DNA of 64,000 bases from Adiantum capillus-veneris (GCA_014529385.2 CM043958.1:120744817-120808816), one strand, 5' to 3'; shown: positions 49,973 through 62,009, counted from the stretch's first letter. Notes: generated from the letters alone by a model not told the origin. Numbers and translations are program-made.

Positions 49973-51249
49973 TCACCATCTCGCATGACGCTCCCTCGCA
50001 TTTGAGTTGCCCCAAGCCCTTTGCTTCCTCTCTTTGTGGATGAGTTGTAGAGAACATGTAATTTCTAAACTCTTAAGAAGCTCTTTCTGCCTTGCTCGAT
50101 GTATAAGTCGTCTATAAGTCCATTGGTGTAACTCTAATAGACTATTGGCTTTATCTTTGCCTCCACCGTGTTTGGTGTGCTTAAAGTAACCTGTTCTTGC
50201 CATGTAGTGTGTCTTTTCCATGCCTTGTGTGGACCATATTGACAACGAGCCGTATGTTTTAACAAAATAAGGGCCATGGTTGAACAGTATGTGTTGCATT
50301 GGAATAAAACAAAATGGTGAGTAGAGTAGGGATTTATGGAGCATATGTGGTTTGCATATGAAACATGGTAACTCACCATGTAATGAGTGATATGTTGTCC
50401 ACCCTACCCTACCAGATATGCCTTCTTCCAATCCAGCAAGGCTTCTTGAAATGATGTGAGCTTACTTTCGTCCCACGAATGCTTCTCAACATAGTGAAAT
50501 ATTTTATCAAGTGATTTCCACACATTTGCCTTGTGATTTTGGATTTCCCCACCACCAGCATTGTCTTTAACCACTCTATGTAACTGTTTCCATTTGTTGA
50601 ATAGAATTCTCTTCTCCTCTCTATCGGAACCTTTGAGGCTAAACCCAAGAAACCTTCTAGCCTTCACGCCGCCTATCAACGCTTTCCTTGGTACCTTGTA
50701 ATGACCTTGAGACATCCTAGGGTCCTCTTTGATTTTTAGATTGCCTCCATGAAAACCAATGTCGGAGAGCACTTCCTCTAAGGCTTTAATGACTCTTTTT
50801 AACTCACTCACCGGCTTTAAGGTCCATGCAAAACATACGTACAAATGAACCTCCTTTTTAATTATTCTGCAAAGTGCATGGAGTGTACAAATGTGAACTA
50901 TATACAAAGGAATGTCAAAAACTGGCCGAAAAGATTCATCTTGAAGATGTCTATTGGGTACTCTACTCCATTGCACACTCTCAAGAGATTGTGCATCGGC
51001 CATGCAATATAAACATGGATTTGCCACAGATGCACCTTGTGTTATGTTGTGCATGCACTTAAGAGTCTTTAAGGCATCTACCATGTGCCATTTGGTCACC
51101 AAATCCTTCCATTGAAAGCACACCTCCATTTCTTTGGTCACTGATGATAGAAGGAATCTGGGTTTGGCTAAAAACCCAATGAAGGATTTCAAAATTTTCT
51201 TTATCGACCTGTATGTAAAAAAAGGAACGTAAAACCAAGAACCATACAT
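49973..51249 (-). pseudogene. transposase-like protein, main part (decayed)
   Basis: Minus-strand frame of about 280 codons (51249-50404) followed, after a frame change near 50400, by a second frame (50431-49973). Visible motifs: WHMVDALKTLKCMHNITQGA, NPCLYCMADAQ (CxxC), an Arg-rich turn, FDIPLYIVHICTLHALCRII (His-containing helix), a helical middle, ITHYMVSYHV, then KTYGSLSIWSTQGMEKTHYM and YFKHTKHGGGKDKANSLLEL. The combination of a CxxC motif, a conserved LH helix and a terminal 'QG-E-H' motif recalls a group of uncharacterised transposase-like proteins spread across eukaryotes. I know no name for it and cannot assign catalytic residues. The frameshift and tandem duplication just upstream argue for a dead copy. 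Confidence 0.45.
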
Positions 51250-51429
51250 GCAATATTTTTGTTGTTATAGATTGAAACAAGTGTACCTCAAATGAACCTA
51301 GCATCATAATATTATTTTTGGACTACACGCTGAAATCTCGTGGGTCCTCTTTGGTTATTGATGGATCCAAAGCTCTGTTCATGAGGGTAATGGTGACTCT
51401 CTAGCTTCCTGTTCTTCAGGACCTCGCAC

Positions 51430-51855
51430 TCATCGATCGAGCTTCAAAGCAAACTTAAGAACCCCATTACACTCCTCTCGACTCATATCAAACAAGTGAA
51501 CTGCATACCTTTGCAATGCTTCAAGATCAACAAAGAGGTTGTTATGATCGTTATATTGTACCTCTCTCCCCCCCTTGCCTATGAATGTTGCTTCAATATG
51601 GAATGGTGATCCAAGTTTTTCAAACACCTCATTGTTTACGTGTCAACATGCAGCCTTAAGAACCCCATTACACTCCTCTCGACTCATATCAAACAAGTGA
51701 ACTGCATACCTTTGCAATGCTTCAAGATTAACAAAGAGGTTGTTATGATCGTTATATTGTACCTCTCTCCCCCCCTTGCCTATGAATGTTGCTTCAATAT
51801 GGAATGGTGATCCAAGTTTCTCAAACACCTCATTGTTTACGTGTCAACATGCAGC
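51430..51855 (-). repeat. 201-bp tandem duplication inside the transposase-like gene
   Basis: 51454-51654 and 51655-51855 are nearly identical (a G/A and a T/C change are the visible differences). Each copy encodes FEKLGSPFHIEATFIGKGGR and LEALQRYAVHLFDMSREECN on the minus strand. The period is 201, a multiple of three, so the repeat keeps frame in itself. Confidence 0.9.
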
Positions 51856-52866
51856 CTTTACATGTGATGGATTTGGAAGCAATGATCCTCTATGTAATTT
51901 ATTTTGAGACTTTTTAGCTAATTCTTTGAAGAGAGCCTTGTATCCCATCTACGAGATGCCACTCTCATCAAGTATTTCTTGCACTTCCATTAGCTCCAGC
52001 TGATTCTCCTTCATGAAGGAGGTAAGGGTCCTGTCTTTCAATTTATCAAATTTCTTCTGAGTTATCATCTATTCAACTACATGTTTTGAAACTAGACGGC
52101 TGTAATACACACCGACATTGAAACCTACTCCAGCATTAGAACCTACTCCATTCGAGTTTGGATGTAGCAAAGTCCTACAAAGAAAGCACCATGCATCATG
52201 ATCAATAATAAGAAAGTGTAAATCATATATATGATACAAAACCAAAACCAAACTTCGTGTTACCTTAAAGCTCGTATTTGTTTTTTCAAGCCGTCACTAC
52301 CAATCTTCATATTCTCTATGTTACATAGATCTCATTTCCTTTTCCGACGCCCAAGCACAGTGTCTTTCACACGCAACTTGTGATCTTCTTCTCGAGGATT
52401 TGGATTGTCTCTCTGTTTGATAAAATCTTTTGAGTGCATGCTTCATTGAGTTTCTTCAACTGCATGTTCTCCATCGCTAGGAGGTTTATTTGCCTTTTCT
52501 CATTCAAGCCTTGCATTTCTAAATGTTCAATGTATCCAAGTAGCCCATCCTTGCCATCACCTATGAAACATAAAAGGTTAGTGATATTAGCAAAAGGGAG
52601 GGACGCATTTGTTGTAGGATATACTTTGGGTAAATAGACCCATTAGTCCACAAATCCAAATGATGTTCTTTGTTTTTCCTTCTAAGTTCTTTCTCCCGTG
52701 GGGATAAGAAAGACTCCTTCTTATGTTTCTGCAATGGTGCGTATGCTTGCAATACATCAACGTGAAGAAGATATGTGTTCTTTCTTTGGGTAAGTGTTGA
52801 AGATGAAGGGGTTGGGAATTGCAAGTTCAAATTGATGTTTTCATCAGGAAAAGAAGTGTTATCCAT
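51856..52866 (-). pseudogene. upstream exons or N-terminus of the transposase-like gene (tentative)
   Basis: Minus strand. An ATG at 52866 opens MDNTSFPDENINLNLQFPTP, then a basic stretch SPREKELRRKNKEHHLDLW. A coiled-coil-like segment near 52550-52390 (EKRQINLLAMENMQLKKLNE) is in another frame, and 52251-52069 gives VGSNAGVGFNVGVYYSRLVS. Only direction and proximity link these to the transposase-like frames. They could be exons separated by introns, or an eroded continuous gene. No domain is recognisable. Confidence 0.3.
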
Positions 52867-53224
52867 TCCTATGACTAACGAAATATCTCAAGTTTTGGTA
52901 GCAAAGGCATGGAATCTCGTGTTTGAAATCATTGTAGTCCCATGTTTAGAGTTGATAGAGTTCCTGTAGCTTATATTTTTGGAGGGAACTCTTGTAAGTT
53001 GGTGTTTCAAACCATTAGTCATACAGTTATTTCGATTCCTGACAAGAAAAAGAAGGACATGAAAAGAAGACAGCAGCTACCAAACAATGAATGTCATTTT
53101 GGTTGTTTGTTGGTGCAAAAAAGCGTCAACTAAAATATACTATCTATCATTTTCATTTTCTCTCCCTAAGATGACGTGGAACTTCTTACAGGGCCCAAAC
53201 GTGAGTCCAAAGTTCTCCTAATGC

Positions 53225-53225
<1 letters not shown>

Positions 53226-53256
<31 letters not shown>
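53226..53256. repeat. C31 homopolymer tract
   Basis: Thirty-one consecutive C on the plus strand, then GCCCC. Able in principle to form an i-motif, with a G-quadruplex on the other strand. Confidence 0.97.
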
Positions 53257-53257
<1 letters not shown>

Positions 53258-53456
53258 CCCCAAATCATTTTTGCATGGATATGGAGGTTTTGTCCCATAC
53301 CAACGACCATTCCTTGATAGATGTTGCCACCATTGCCTTAACCCCATCATGCATGTCGTTGGGGCCATTGTCTACATGATTATTGGGGGATGCAATGGGC
53401 ATCTCTTCTTATTTTCATTATTTTTATCTCTTTATGATCAAATGTGGATGTCTTTG

Positions 53457-53458
<2 letters not shown>

Positions 53459-53498
<40 letters not shown>
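53459..53498. repeat. (GA)n microsatellite
   Basis: About 20 GA units. Confidence 0.97.
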
Positions 53499-53500
<2 letters not shown>

Positions 53501-54119
53501 TAGACCTTTGTCTAATAGTAGAGCATTAAATCTTAGTGAAAAATCTCTTCTTTCATTCATTCATGGTCTAAAATATGCATGCAATATCTTTTTGAAAGGA
53601 GATAGTATTGTGGTCATATTTTTCCTTAATATGGGAAGCGTCATGAAAGGAGAGCCTTTAATTGATAATAATTACAACCTTATCCACTATCTCTCTTTAC
53701 CCATCAACCCGTGTCTCTCTCTCTAGCCCTCTTTCTAACTTTCTTTCCCTTCCTTTGCCTTTCCATTCTCTCCTATATGTTTCTCTCCATCTTCTCTCTC
53801 TAAACCTCTCTCTCTCTCTCTCATTTCTCTACCAATCATCTCTCTTGTTATTTAAATATTGTCGAGCACTTTTTTGTTCTTATTCTTCCCTTGTAACATT
53901 TTCTTCTTTATCCCAACAATCTTGTGCATAGTGTCCACTTATTTTGTACGTATGATAGATTGTCTTTTTTGTTTGGCTTGACCTTGTCCTCATCCACAAA
54001 CCATGTTGCTTTTTCCTCCTTTGAATCCTCCTTGGTTATCTCTAGTTGTTGTATGTACTATCATAAAATCTAATATCTAACCAAACCAAATGATTTTCTC
54101 ATATTAAACTGATCATTTA

Positions 54120-54407
54120 ATGTGGGAGAATAAACGGGAACAATGGTTAGAAAATAGACATGTGCTTATGGATCTATCTCAACACGGGGCCAAGGTTAAA
54201 GGGGGATGGTATGTTAAAGAGCAATGCTACTTGAGGGAGCTTAAAGACCTTAGGGTTAGCTTCATTAAAGACCTCCAAAAGTTAGGGATGACCGTGAGGT
54301 GGGAATCCTACCCAAGCATGAGGTGCTTGTCGTACTTGCTAACTAAGGTGCTTAAAGTGTTTGTGGGAACCTTGCCCAAGTTTGAGGTGTTTCTCATGCT
54401 TAAATGA
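54120..54407 (+). other. unassigned ORF (95 aa)
   Basis: ATG-started frame beginning MWENKREQWLENRHVLMDLS and containing related segments SYPSMRCLSYLLTKVLKV and TLPKFEVFLML. These come from short nucleotide repeats (CCCAAG-TGAGGTG) that continue into the 71-bp duplication downstream. I do not recognise it and consider a real gene unlikely. Confidence 0.2.
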
Positions 54408-54530
54408 CTAAGGTTCTTGAAGTTTTCAATTCAAACATGATCTCTCAAGAGGCATAAACCATTTTCATGCTTAAATGACTAAGATGCTTGAAGTGTTCAA
54501 TTCAAACATGATATCTTAAGAAGCATAAAA
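54394..54530. repeat. 71-bp tandem duplication
   Basis: 54394-54464 and 54465-54530 share TCATGCTTAAATGACTAAG and TTCAATTCAAACATGAT with a handful of differences. Confidence 0.85.
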
Positions 54531-54697
54531 GATACATGTCAAGATCCTTCCCATTTGGCCCTCATGATGTGCTTGAAACCTATTGGATAGGCTTTAAACA
54601 GGTCCAATGAGAATTTAGATGCATAAAAATAAATAACTAAGATCTTTCTCTCAAAGAGAAAAAAGAGGACACATGTCCAAATGATATAATTAAATAA

Positions 54698-54757
<60 letters not shown>

Positions 54758-55544
54758 GGACCAAGCATGAGAGGGGGTATACTCTCCCAAACCCACACAC
54801 ACACTCTCTCATTGTGTGAAGTGCAAAGTGCAAGAGCTCCATCTCCTTCTCCAAGCTTGTTGAGAGATTGAGAGCCTACACCAATGCTCTTAGCTATGAA
54901 ATGCAAATCCAACCAAGAGCCATGCTTCAATGCTTAAGCTTTCCATCTTCTTCATCTTCATTAATATGCTATTATGCTATGCCAAGCAAGAAGAGTGATG
55001 ATCAGTGAGGAACTATTTCTTTATCCTGTGAATGATTCTTCTTCCTCTTCCCTACCCTCATTCCCCGCTAGCTCTCTCCACCTTCAAAGGTGTTTGAGGC
55101 CTTGGGACTGAGGCTTGGGGTAGTTAATGCTTTTTGCAAAGTTTATGTTATGCTCGTGATGCATGAATATTTCTATCTTCATTGCATCACCTAGGTCACA
55201 AGGAACACAAAGATTGTATTGTACCAAGTCTCTCCTGATGGGAGAATCTATAATACAAACATCTTTTGGAGGGGGGACAGCCAGCTCTAAGTAAATACGG
55301 TCCTCAACTATTGTCATGTTCTGTAATACTATCTCTTGCAAAAGTATTTTTCATGCCAAGTTAATTAAGTACTATGTTTATGTTGCTACCATCAATTAAG
55401 TTCACCCTCTATGTTCTCAAAGTAATCTCACAAAAACGCTCACTCTAATTCTCTTAATTCCGCTATTCTCAAAGTTCATATGCCATTTCCATTACAATAC
55501 TATTGGAGCTTTTGCCTATGTACAATACTTTGAATCATACTCCA
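54531..55544. other. non-coding region with GA microsatellite
   Basis: (GA)n at 54701-54753. Otherwise no supported gene. A minus-strand open stretch at 55341-55084 has no recognisable motif. Confidence 0.5.
54701..54753. repeat. (GA)n microsatellite
   Basis: About 26 GA units. Confidence 0.97.
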
Positions 55545-55920
55545 AGAGGCAGCTTCCACTTCTTCCATTTTTCTGTCCATATTTTTCAAAGCGGACACTA
55601 GCACACTAAAAGGTGGCTTGTCCACATTGTTGAGAAGAACGGCTAGTGCTTCATCATCAAGAATTTTATTTTGCACACCTAATAACTATTGCTTCAAAGC
55701 TTTGCAATCGTTAATATGGACAAATAAGAGACTCATCATCTTTCTTTTTCAATTTGCAGAGATGCAATATGAAGTTGGTTTTAGAGATCCTAAACGTTGT
55801 GCCAAACTCTTTAATGAGAGCACCCCATGCTTCTTGTGCATCTTTAATCCCAGCAATGTGTGAAATAACATCATCACAAAGTGATTGTATTTTTCTATCT
55901 AGTGATGTTGGTCTGTGGAG
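55545..55920 (-). pseudogene. copia Gag fragment (UBN2 region)
   Basis: The minus strand from about 55920 reads TSLDRKIQSLCDDVISHIAG, DAQEAWGALIKEFGT and TNFILHLCKLKKKDDESL, the helical core of copia Gag (UBN2), where 'AW--L---F' and 'L---L--L---' are typical. After a stop at 55711 a shifted frame continues with NDCKALKQQLLGVQNKIL and DEALAVLLNNVDKPPF. No LTRs, protease or RT are nearby, so this is a detached scrap. It differs from F's Gag and belongs to another copia lineage. Confidence 0.65.
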
Positions 55921-55954
55921 GGGGGCACAAAGAGGCATGGCTACGCTCAGAACG

Positions 55955-55958
55955 CAGA

Positions 55959-55997
<39 letters not shown>

Positions 55998-56007
55998 CGA
56001 GAGCGAG
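55955..56007. repeat. (GA)n microsatellite, interrupted
   Basis: GA repeats with GATA and GCGA interruptions. Confidence 0.95.
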
Positions 56008-58583
56008 ATTAATGGCAGACATCGCTTTGTGCAAATGAAATGGTCCTCCATCTCTAGCTCCCTTTTGAAGCCAACAGATCCGATCCTCGAGTATGCATAG
56101 TATTGGGCGCAATGGTTGACTCAAGGGGGTAGGCCCGAGGGCAGCAGGGTTAGGTACTAGCAAATGCCACAACAAACAGTGCTCTCTGTTCCCGTGTAGG
56201 ATGTAGACCTGGTGCATTGTTTGAGTCCTGTCGTTGTGCTACAAGCAAGGCCATGTCCAACCTATCTCGGTACTCTGCAGCCTTCCATGGCCGGTTTCTG
56301 CTCGCATCGCATGGTGCTCACAAACATCCAATGGCTTGAACACTTGAAGCTAATTAAAGGCTAAAAAGTTAAGGTGCCAAGGTGATCTATGCAAGAAATT
56401 AATGGATTGATGGATTTTTGATCGAGTAGGTAGTGGAGCCAGTACAGTAGGTAGGTTGGTACACATTTATCTTTAACTAGAATCTAGGAATATATCCCTT
56501 CAATATGACAATTTCAAGGAAGTAGTAGGTAAAGTAGAGTAAGGTAGGTTGGCACACATTTTTCTTTAACTAGAATCTAAGAAGTTACCCTTTCAATTTG
56601 ACAATTTGAAGTAAAATTAAACCTAAGTATTTTAGTTTGAATAGGAAAGTAGTTGGGGGGGAGTCCCCAAGGTGGCATGACTAAGCAAGGTGGGCTACAC
56701 GAGGGAGGACCAATGCATCGAGTTGGAGGCGAGAGAGAGCTCTGTTTTTTTTCTATGGTGAGGATCACAACATAGAACAAGACCAATCTAGTGAGATGAC
56801 TAATGTGGACGATTCATGGTTGCTCTCTGTGAGAAGATATTGATGTACCCCCGGGGGATTCACCATGGAAAACTTACCGCACCACGTAAGTGCAAGGGAG
56901 GGGGGTTTTTTTACAAGCTACATAAGCATATAAGTTAGGGGTAGGCCCCCAATAATTTATCTCCAAACTTAAAAATAAGGGAGGGGGGTATCATTTTTAT
57001 TTTTTTTTAAGGGGGGGGGGCACACATACTATTCCCTATACTTTTCTTTGTTTTATCATGTTCTAGATGCTTGAAGATCTAGCCTATAGCTTTTATACTA
57101 TCCTGAACCGAAACTGAAGGCCACATGTCAATGCTCGAAACAAACCTCGTTTTAGTGTATTTCCACCTACAAATTTTAAAATTTACCTCTTGAAATTAAT
57201 TATGTGGATTTTGGCAACTTTTTAAAAAAAGCCTATTAGGTTTTTTAAGTGTATGCAAAGAAGAGGAGATAAACTACCTTTTGAATATACAAGGATAAGA
57301 TAAATATAAGGAAAAATAAAAAATTTTAGAATTTTAAAGTGCATTATGTTCTTGAAGTGAGGAATAGGACTAAGGATAGTGGGAATGGTGAATCAGGATC
57401 CCTTAATCAGGTTAATGTAAATTTTAAAGACTTTACTGTTGCTATTAGGCTTAGCTAACGTTCAAATCTAAATAAACATTATTTTTGGTTGGCAAGGCTC
57501 CCGCCTCTTTACAATTTGCCTTGTGAGCTTGTGACTTGTGAGCGTTGTCTATGAGTCCCCTCTCACTCTCTCTTCCTCTCTCTCAACATTTGTGGCACAC
57601 GTGACACAAGCTCTGTCAGATTTTCTCATCCCGCATCTTCAAAGATTTCCTTTGTGAGTCTGTGAATGCTAAGCAGTGAGAACCTTAGAGCATGTCACAT
57701 TGTCTCTCTTGGCTGACTCTAACCAAGAAGTAGGAGAAACACAACAAGAGGTAATTTGACCACAGAGAATTACCTTGCTGGCGCCTTGTAAAGTGGACCA
57801 TTGATCCTTATGGGTGGGATCATATGGGACCCCTTCCCATTGTCCAAATGTGCACATGTGCCATGTGTGAGTGCCGAGGTTAGCCATTGCCGCCAATGCA
57901 GCCCACTGTTAAACTCTCCCCTCTGTTTAAAAAGGTCCATTTCTTACTTTCTAATCTCTATGGGTTGCCCCTCTTGTGAGCTTTAGTATTCAACTTCGTC
58001 GTACACACCCATTTTGCGTCTTTCCTCAACACAGATAAAGTCGCTCTCTCCCTCATCAAGGACCGCTACACTTGCATCCTTAGGGTGTTTCCAAAAGCTT
58101 CACCCCGGGATGCATCCCCCCCCATCTCCACATACCTGCAAAGACAACCTCTACATTTGGATTACTTCTACATTTGAATTTTCATAGATTGTCTATGCTC
58201 TTGTTTATGAAGGAGTTGACGCACACATCAAAAGAGCTTCACGACACATTCCCAAATGAAAAAAGGGTCTTTTTTTCCATATAATTTACCACGTTCAAGG
58301 GGGGGGGGAACCTTCAAATTTTCTTTTCCATTTAGGAAAGCTACTAGTAAAATACACCCATGTTGGAAAATGTAATTTGCAGCTGACGGAGGGAGGATGA
58401 CGTAAGGCATGCATCCCTTTATATGTTTGATAAGAGTGCGTTGCTAGAAGGTGTAACCCACAAGTCAACATTACGAACTCTATGCAGTTGAGTCCAACTC
58501 TCCAACTTCTATAGCCCGACAGTGATTTCCATTTCTAGCCAAGCTGCACCTTCCTGTCCTTAAATGTTGAAAAACTCACACGG
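56008..58583. other. non-coding region
   Basis: No gene is supported on either strand. There are G-runs at about 57010-57020 and 58300-58310 and a local direct repeat: GTAGGTTGG-ACACATTT(A/T)TCTTTAACTAG occurs at 56450 and again at 56545. Confidence 0.55.
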
Positions 58584-58584
58584 A

Positions 58585-58666
<82 letters not shown>

Positions 58667-58779
58667 CATAGCACGGAGCCTTCCCGTGCCTTGCCTTGCT
58701 TCTACATGCGAGGGTCTCGTTGCCACACACACACACACACACACACAGGCTCAGAGTAGCCCCATCCCCCCGACGCAAA

Positions 58780-58851
<72 letters not shown>
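58584..58851. repeat. compound microsatellite cluster (GA)n-(CA)n-(GA)n
   Basis: GA run 58584-58663, CA run 58723-58747, GA run 58782-58851, separated by about 60 and 35 bases of unique sequence. ORFs in all frames across it are artefacts. Confidence 0.96.
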
Positions 58852-58854
<3 letters not shown>

Positions 58855-60133
58855 CACCCTCCCACAGCTCCACCCACGACAGTTGTCAGCACTTGCATCG
58901 GCCCACATGCAAGATGTCACCAACACTCACATCCTCCAACCACCCTCTCTTGTCCCGATGGAAAGTGCGAAATAGAGGGATTTGGTGAGATTTCCTTCAA
59001 AACAAAATGGACACCACCCTACTATGCTCATTAACAAAAAAAAGTTGCTTAGTGTGGCTTGCCCTCAGTTACTCAGTAGTGCCCTCTCTCAATGGCCTGC
59101 TGCTCGTGGTATCATATGCCAACAGCTCGCAGAAGCTTGCACAGTAGCCCTCAACGGCGATCGGGTAGCCCAAGGCTCGAAAGGGCACCAAGCTCGACCG
59201 GGCCTCACTCTCTATCTCTCTGTCTGGTTTTTGGCCTGCCCAAAGGACAAAGGCTATAGCAATGTTTTCTCTTTTTGCTGACTAAAATAGAAAAAAAATA
59301 AGTTGTATTTTCAAGCATTTTTTGAAAGGTCTAAAATGTTGATTGGTTGAAATCAGATAGTGGACACTCATTTAGACGACCTCTGTGTATTTTTCAAAAA
59401 TTGCACAGCTGTATTTTATTGGACCGTGGATAGAAATACTGGACATTTACTTCGATACTTAGTGCGTATGATTCCTAGGGAATCTTGGAAATCGGAAGGA
59501 TTCAAGGAAAGGAACGGAGCACTAAGAAATCACCATCATGCCCTTTGTACACCCTTCACCCCTTGCCATAGCTGCAGGCAGAGCTCCGCTTGCCATCTCC
59601 CTCTCTCCATGCATGGTACATGCACCTCTCTCTTCCATATTAGCCTCATATACACCAATGATCTATGCGTCCTACCTCGGCCAAATGCTTTTCGAATTAC
59701 ACACTAGATATTTATCTCACTTATGTTGAGGCTTTGCAGGTCTGTCTGTATCTCTTTTTGGGTACGCGCGAGAGGAAGATGGGACTCTGTAGCTTAAATG
59801 CAGGGTGTTGCGAGCAAGGGACACTGTCAGAGTCTAGGTGCAAAGGAGAACAAAGCAACCATGGAGAGTGCCGGGGAAAGACTGATGCTACTTGCGCGAT
59901 AGTAATGTGCATGTGTGTGTGAAGTACAGCAGGCTCCAAGTAGGGGATGGGGATGGCCCAAGCTGACGATTCGTGAACCTCCATCGAAGGGGTTTTATAG
60001 CATTTTGTGTGTTGCATACCTATTCAATGCAGGGTGTGCGCCAAAGAACCTGAAGTGTGTGTGCGCATTATAGTATCTCTTTGCACGCAGAATCTTATCT
60101 CTCCTCCGATCGCCTGATCTCAGGCTCTTGCAG
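58852..60133. other. region upstream of the raffinose-synthase-like exons
   Basis: No gene is supported. It might hold earlier exons or the promoter of the gene that follows, but I could not identify any conserved segment. Confidence 0.45.
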
Positions 60134-60522
60134 GTGCGTGCTATGCATCAGGAGCAATTTCGGCCTGTGGGAGGCATGGTTCAGGAACCAGCGTTGGCTG
60201 GTCATTCTCTATCGGCACTGCCCCCACGAGGACATGGAGTTTATGGCGCAGTGCATACCCAAGGACTTACATTCACCATTGTCTGAAGACCTCGGTTGGG
60301 TGTCATTTTGTATGATCAACTGGAGTTATGCCTGGAGAGTGGTAAGTTTTGGATGCTTTTTTTGCGTTAATAAACAACTAGTTTTTTAAACTGGCAATGC
60401 ATGAGGTATAGCAACGCATCTACATGACATGTATTTGCAGGATCCATCACTATTGGACCACAATAAGCTTTTATCTGAATGAGAGATATGAGATCATTTG
60501 TTTTTGTCTTGTGTCTTGGCAG

Positions 60523-60613
60523 GTGATGCAGTTGTCAAAGGAAAAGGGGGTCTCCATTCTGTTTTTCTTCATGCTAGAACGGATCCATTTAATGTTGTAG
60601 GAGAGGCTGTGCA
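60523..60613 (+). other. raffinose-synthase-like exon
   Basis: Acceptor TTGGCAG before 60523 and donor GTAAGA at 60614. Encodes VFLHARTDPFNVVGEAV; the family has a V-hydrophobic-HAG-DPF motif, with Arg in place of Gly here. Confidence 0.8.
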
Positions 60614-60699
60614 GTAAGATTCTCATGTCTATTTCTTTGTCAATAGTCCACCTTGATAACTTGTGCAATGCTCATATGGATCTGCCTTATTTGCCTTAG

Positions 60700-60742
60700 A
60701 GCTATGGAGATGCAAAAATTTTGTAGGCGAGAAGAGAAGGAG
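60700..60742 (+). other. raffinose-synthase-like exon
   Basis: Short 43-base exon between TTGCCTTAG and GTATGG. Encodes [15 protein letters not shown] when joined in phase to the preceding exon. Confidence 0.75.
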
Positions 60743-60821
60743 GTATGGGATTTGTCTTTTGCATCTTGTCTATCTGTTGTCAAATAATGGTAGCAGGCTT
60801 AGTAGCAACCTTACACTACAG

Positions 60822-60913
60822 ATTCCAGACACTCTGAATCAGTTTGGTTGGTGCACATGGGATGCTTTCTATACAGATGTTTCAGCAGACGAAATCAAGC
60901 AAGGCCTAAAAAG
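60822..60913 (+). other. raffinose-synthase-like exon with GWCTWDAFY
   Basis: Acceptor CACTACAG and donor GTATCG. Encodes [20 protein letters not shown] and DEIKQGLK, the best-conserved part of the family. Confidence 0.9.
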
Positions 60914-62009
60914 GTATCGTCTATATGGCTTCGTATAATCTCTTGAGATAGGTCATTGCAGTGGGTTTTTTTAATCAGAAAAAAATTCAGTAGAACCAAA
61001 AAATTTGATTATTATGTTTACCAGAGGATGTTGAGGGTTGTCCAAGGTGGTCCCAATAACGTTAGTATTACCATTATTTTATACTCATTATAATCGAAGG
61101 ACTTAATGTTCTGAGACATTATTGTATGATGGCACATGCAACAAAGCATGTAGGTTGCATTATGGTCAGCTATGTCCGTCAACAATGCTAATGCATTGGC
61201 TATATTGATACGATTGGTAAATTCAGGGGATATGACAGAAGTTTGGGGGAGGGGTCAGAAAATTGGTAATGTAAGGTGGAACATGTCAACCCATTAAAAG
61301 CAAGTTCCATTGTTTATTGATGCTAATCCACTATTTTTAGAAGGAAAGCATAGTGGGTGGTAGAAGAAGAGAAAACTTTTTGGGCTTTGGTTGACTATAG
61401 TGGACCTCTTTAGTATGCACTCATGTTTTTACTCCCCGATGGAAATGTAGAGACAAGTGTCATGGTCGTTGTTTTTGCAATATCTAGTTCTAATCTGATT
61501 TTGAGTCTTGACATCTGCCCTATTGTTCTTGACCATCAAGCATAAAATTTAAGCACCTGGACTCTCCATCATACACGCATACAAATTACTCATTTGCGTT
61601 TGTTGATCTTATGCACCTCTTACTTGTGGAAGCTCACCATAGTGAAACTCTTTGATGTGGATTATTTTTTGATCACTTCTGCCATTGTATGTGCATCTCC
61701 TTTCAATTTAGTGTCTGCAAGCGGCCTCTTCTATCATAGTGAGCCATATGAGTTGTGGAGATGTGATCATGTGGGTAATAAAAAATTACCAAGCACTTGA
61801 TGTCTGACATGAACTTAAAAGGAATACAAAGCTAATCTGCCACTATAATAGGAGAAAAGTAGGCACACCTTTGCATCATAAGTGACAAGTGTGTGTGTGC
61901 GTGCATGTGTGTGTGCATGTGTGTGTAAAGTGTGTTCTCCAACTTTAAAAAATGCAGTAAAGTAAGAGAAGAGTCTAACAATCTTGGGATCTTGCTTGAT
62001 TTCCCTCAG
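60914..62009 (+). other. long intron of the raffinose-synthase-like gene
   Basis: About 1.1 kb. Contains a degenerate (TG)n stretch at 61880-61930. No ORF is supported. Confidence 0.55.

Larger units (their letters stand above)
52867..54119. other. non-coding, low-complexity region
   Basis: Contains a C31 tract, a GA microsatellite and a CT-rich stretch (53690-53830). Open frames across them are compositional artefacts. Confidence 0.6.

Noticed and set aside
53186-53379. ORFs with poly-Pro or poly-Gly
   Set aside because: Produced by the C31 tract.
58535-59034. Several ORFs of about 75-110 codons
   Set aside because: Frames through GA/CA repeats only; all six frames are open for the same reason.
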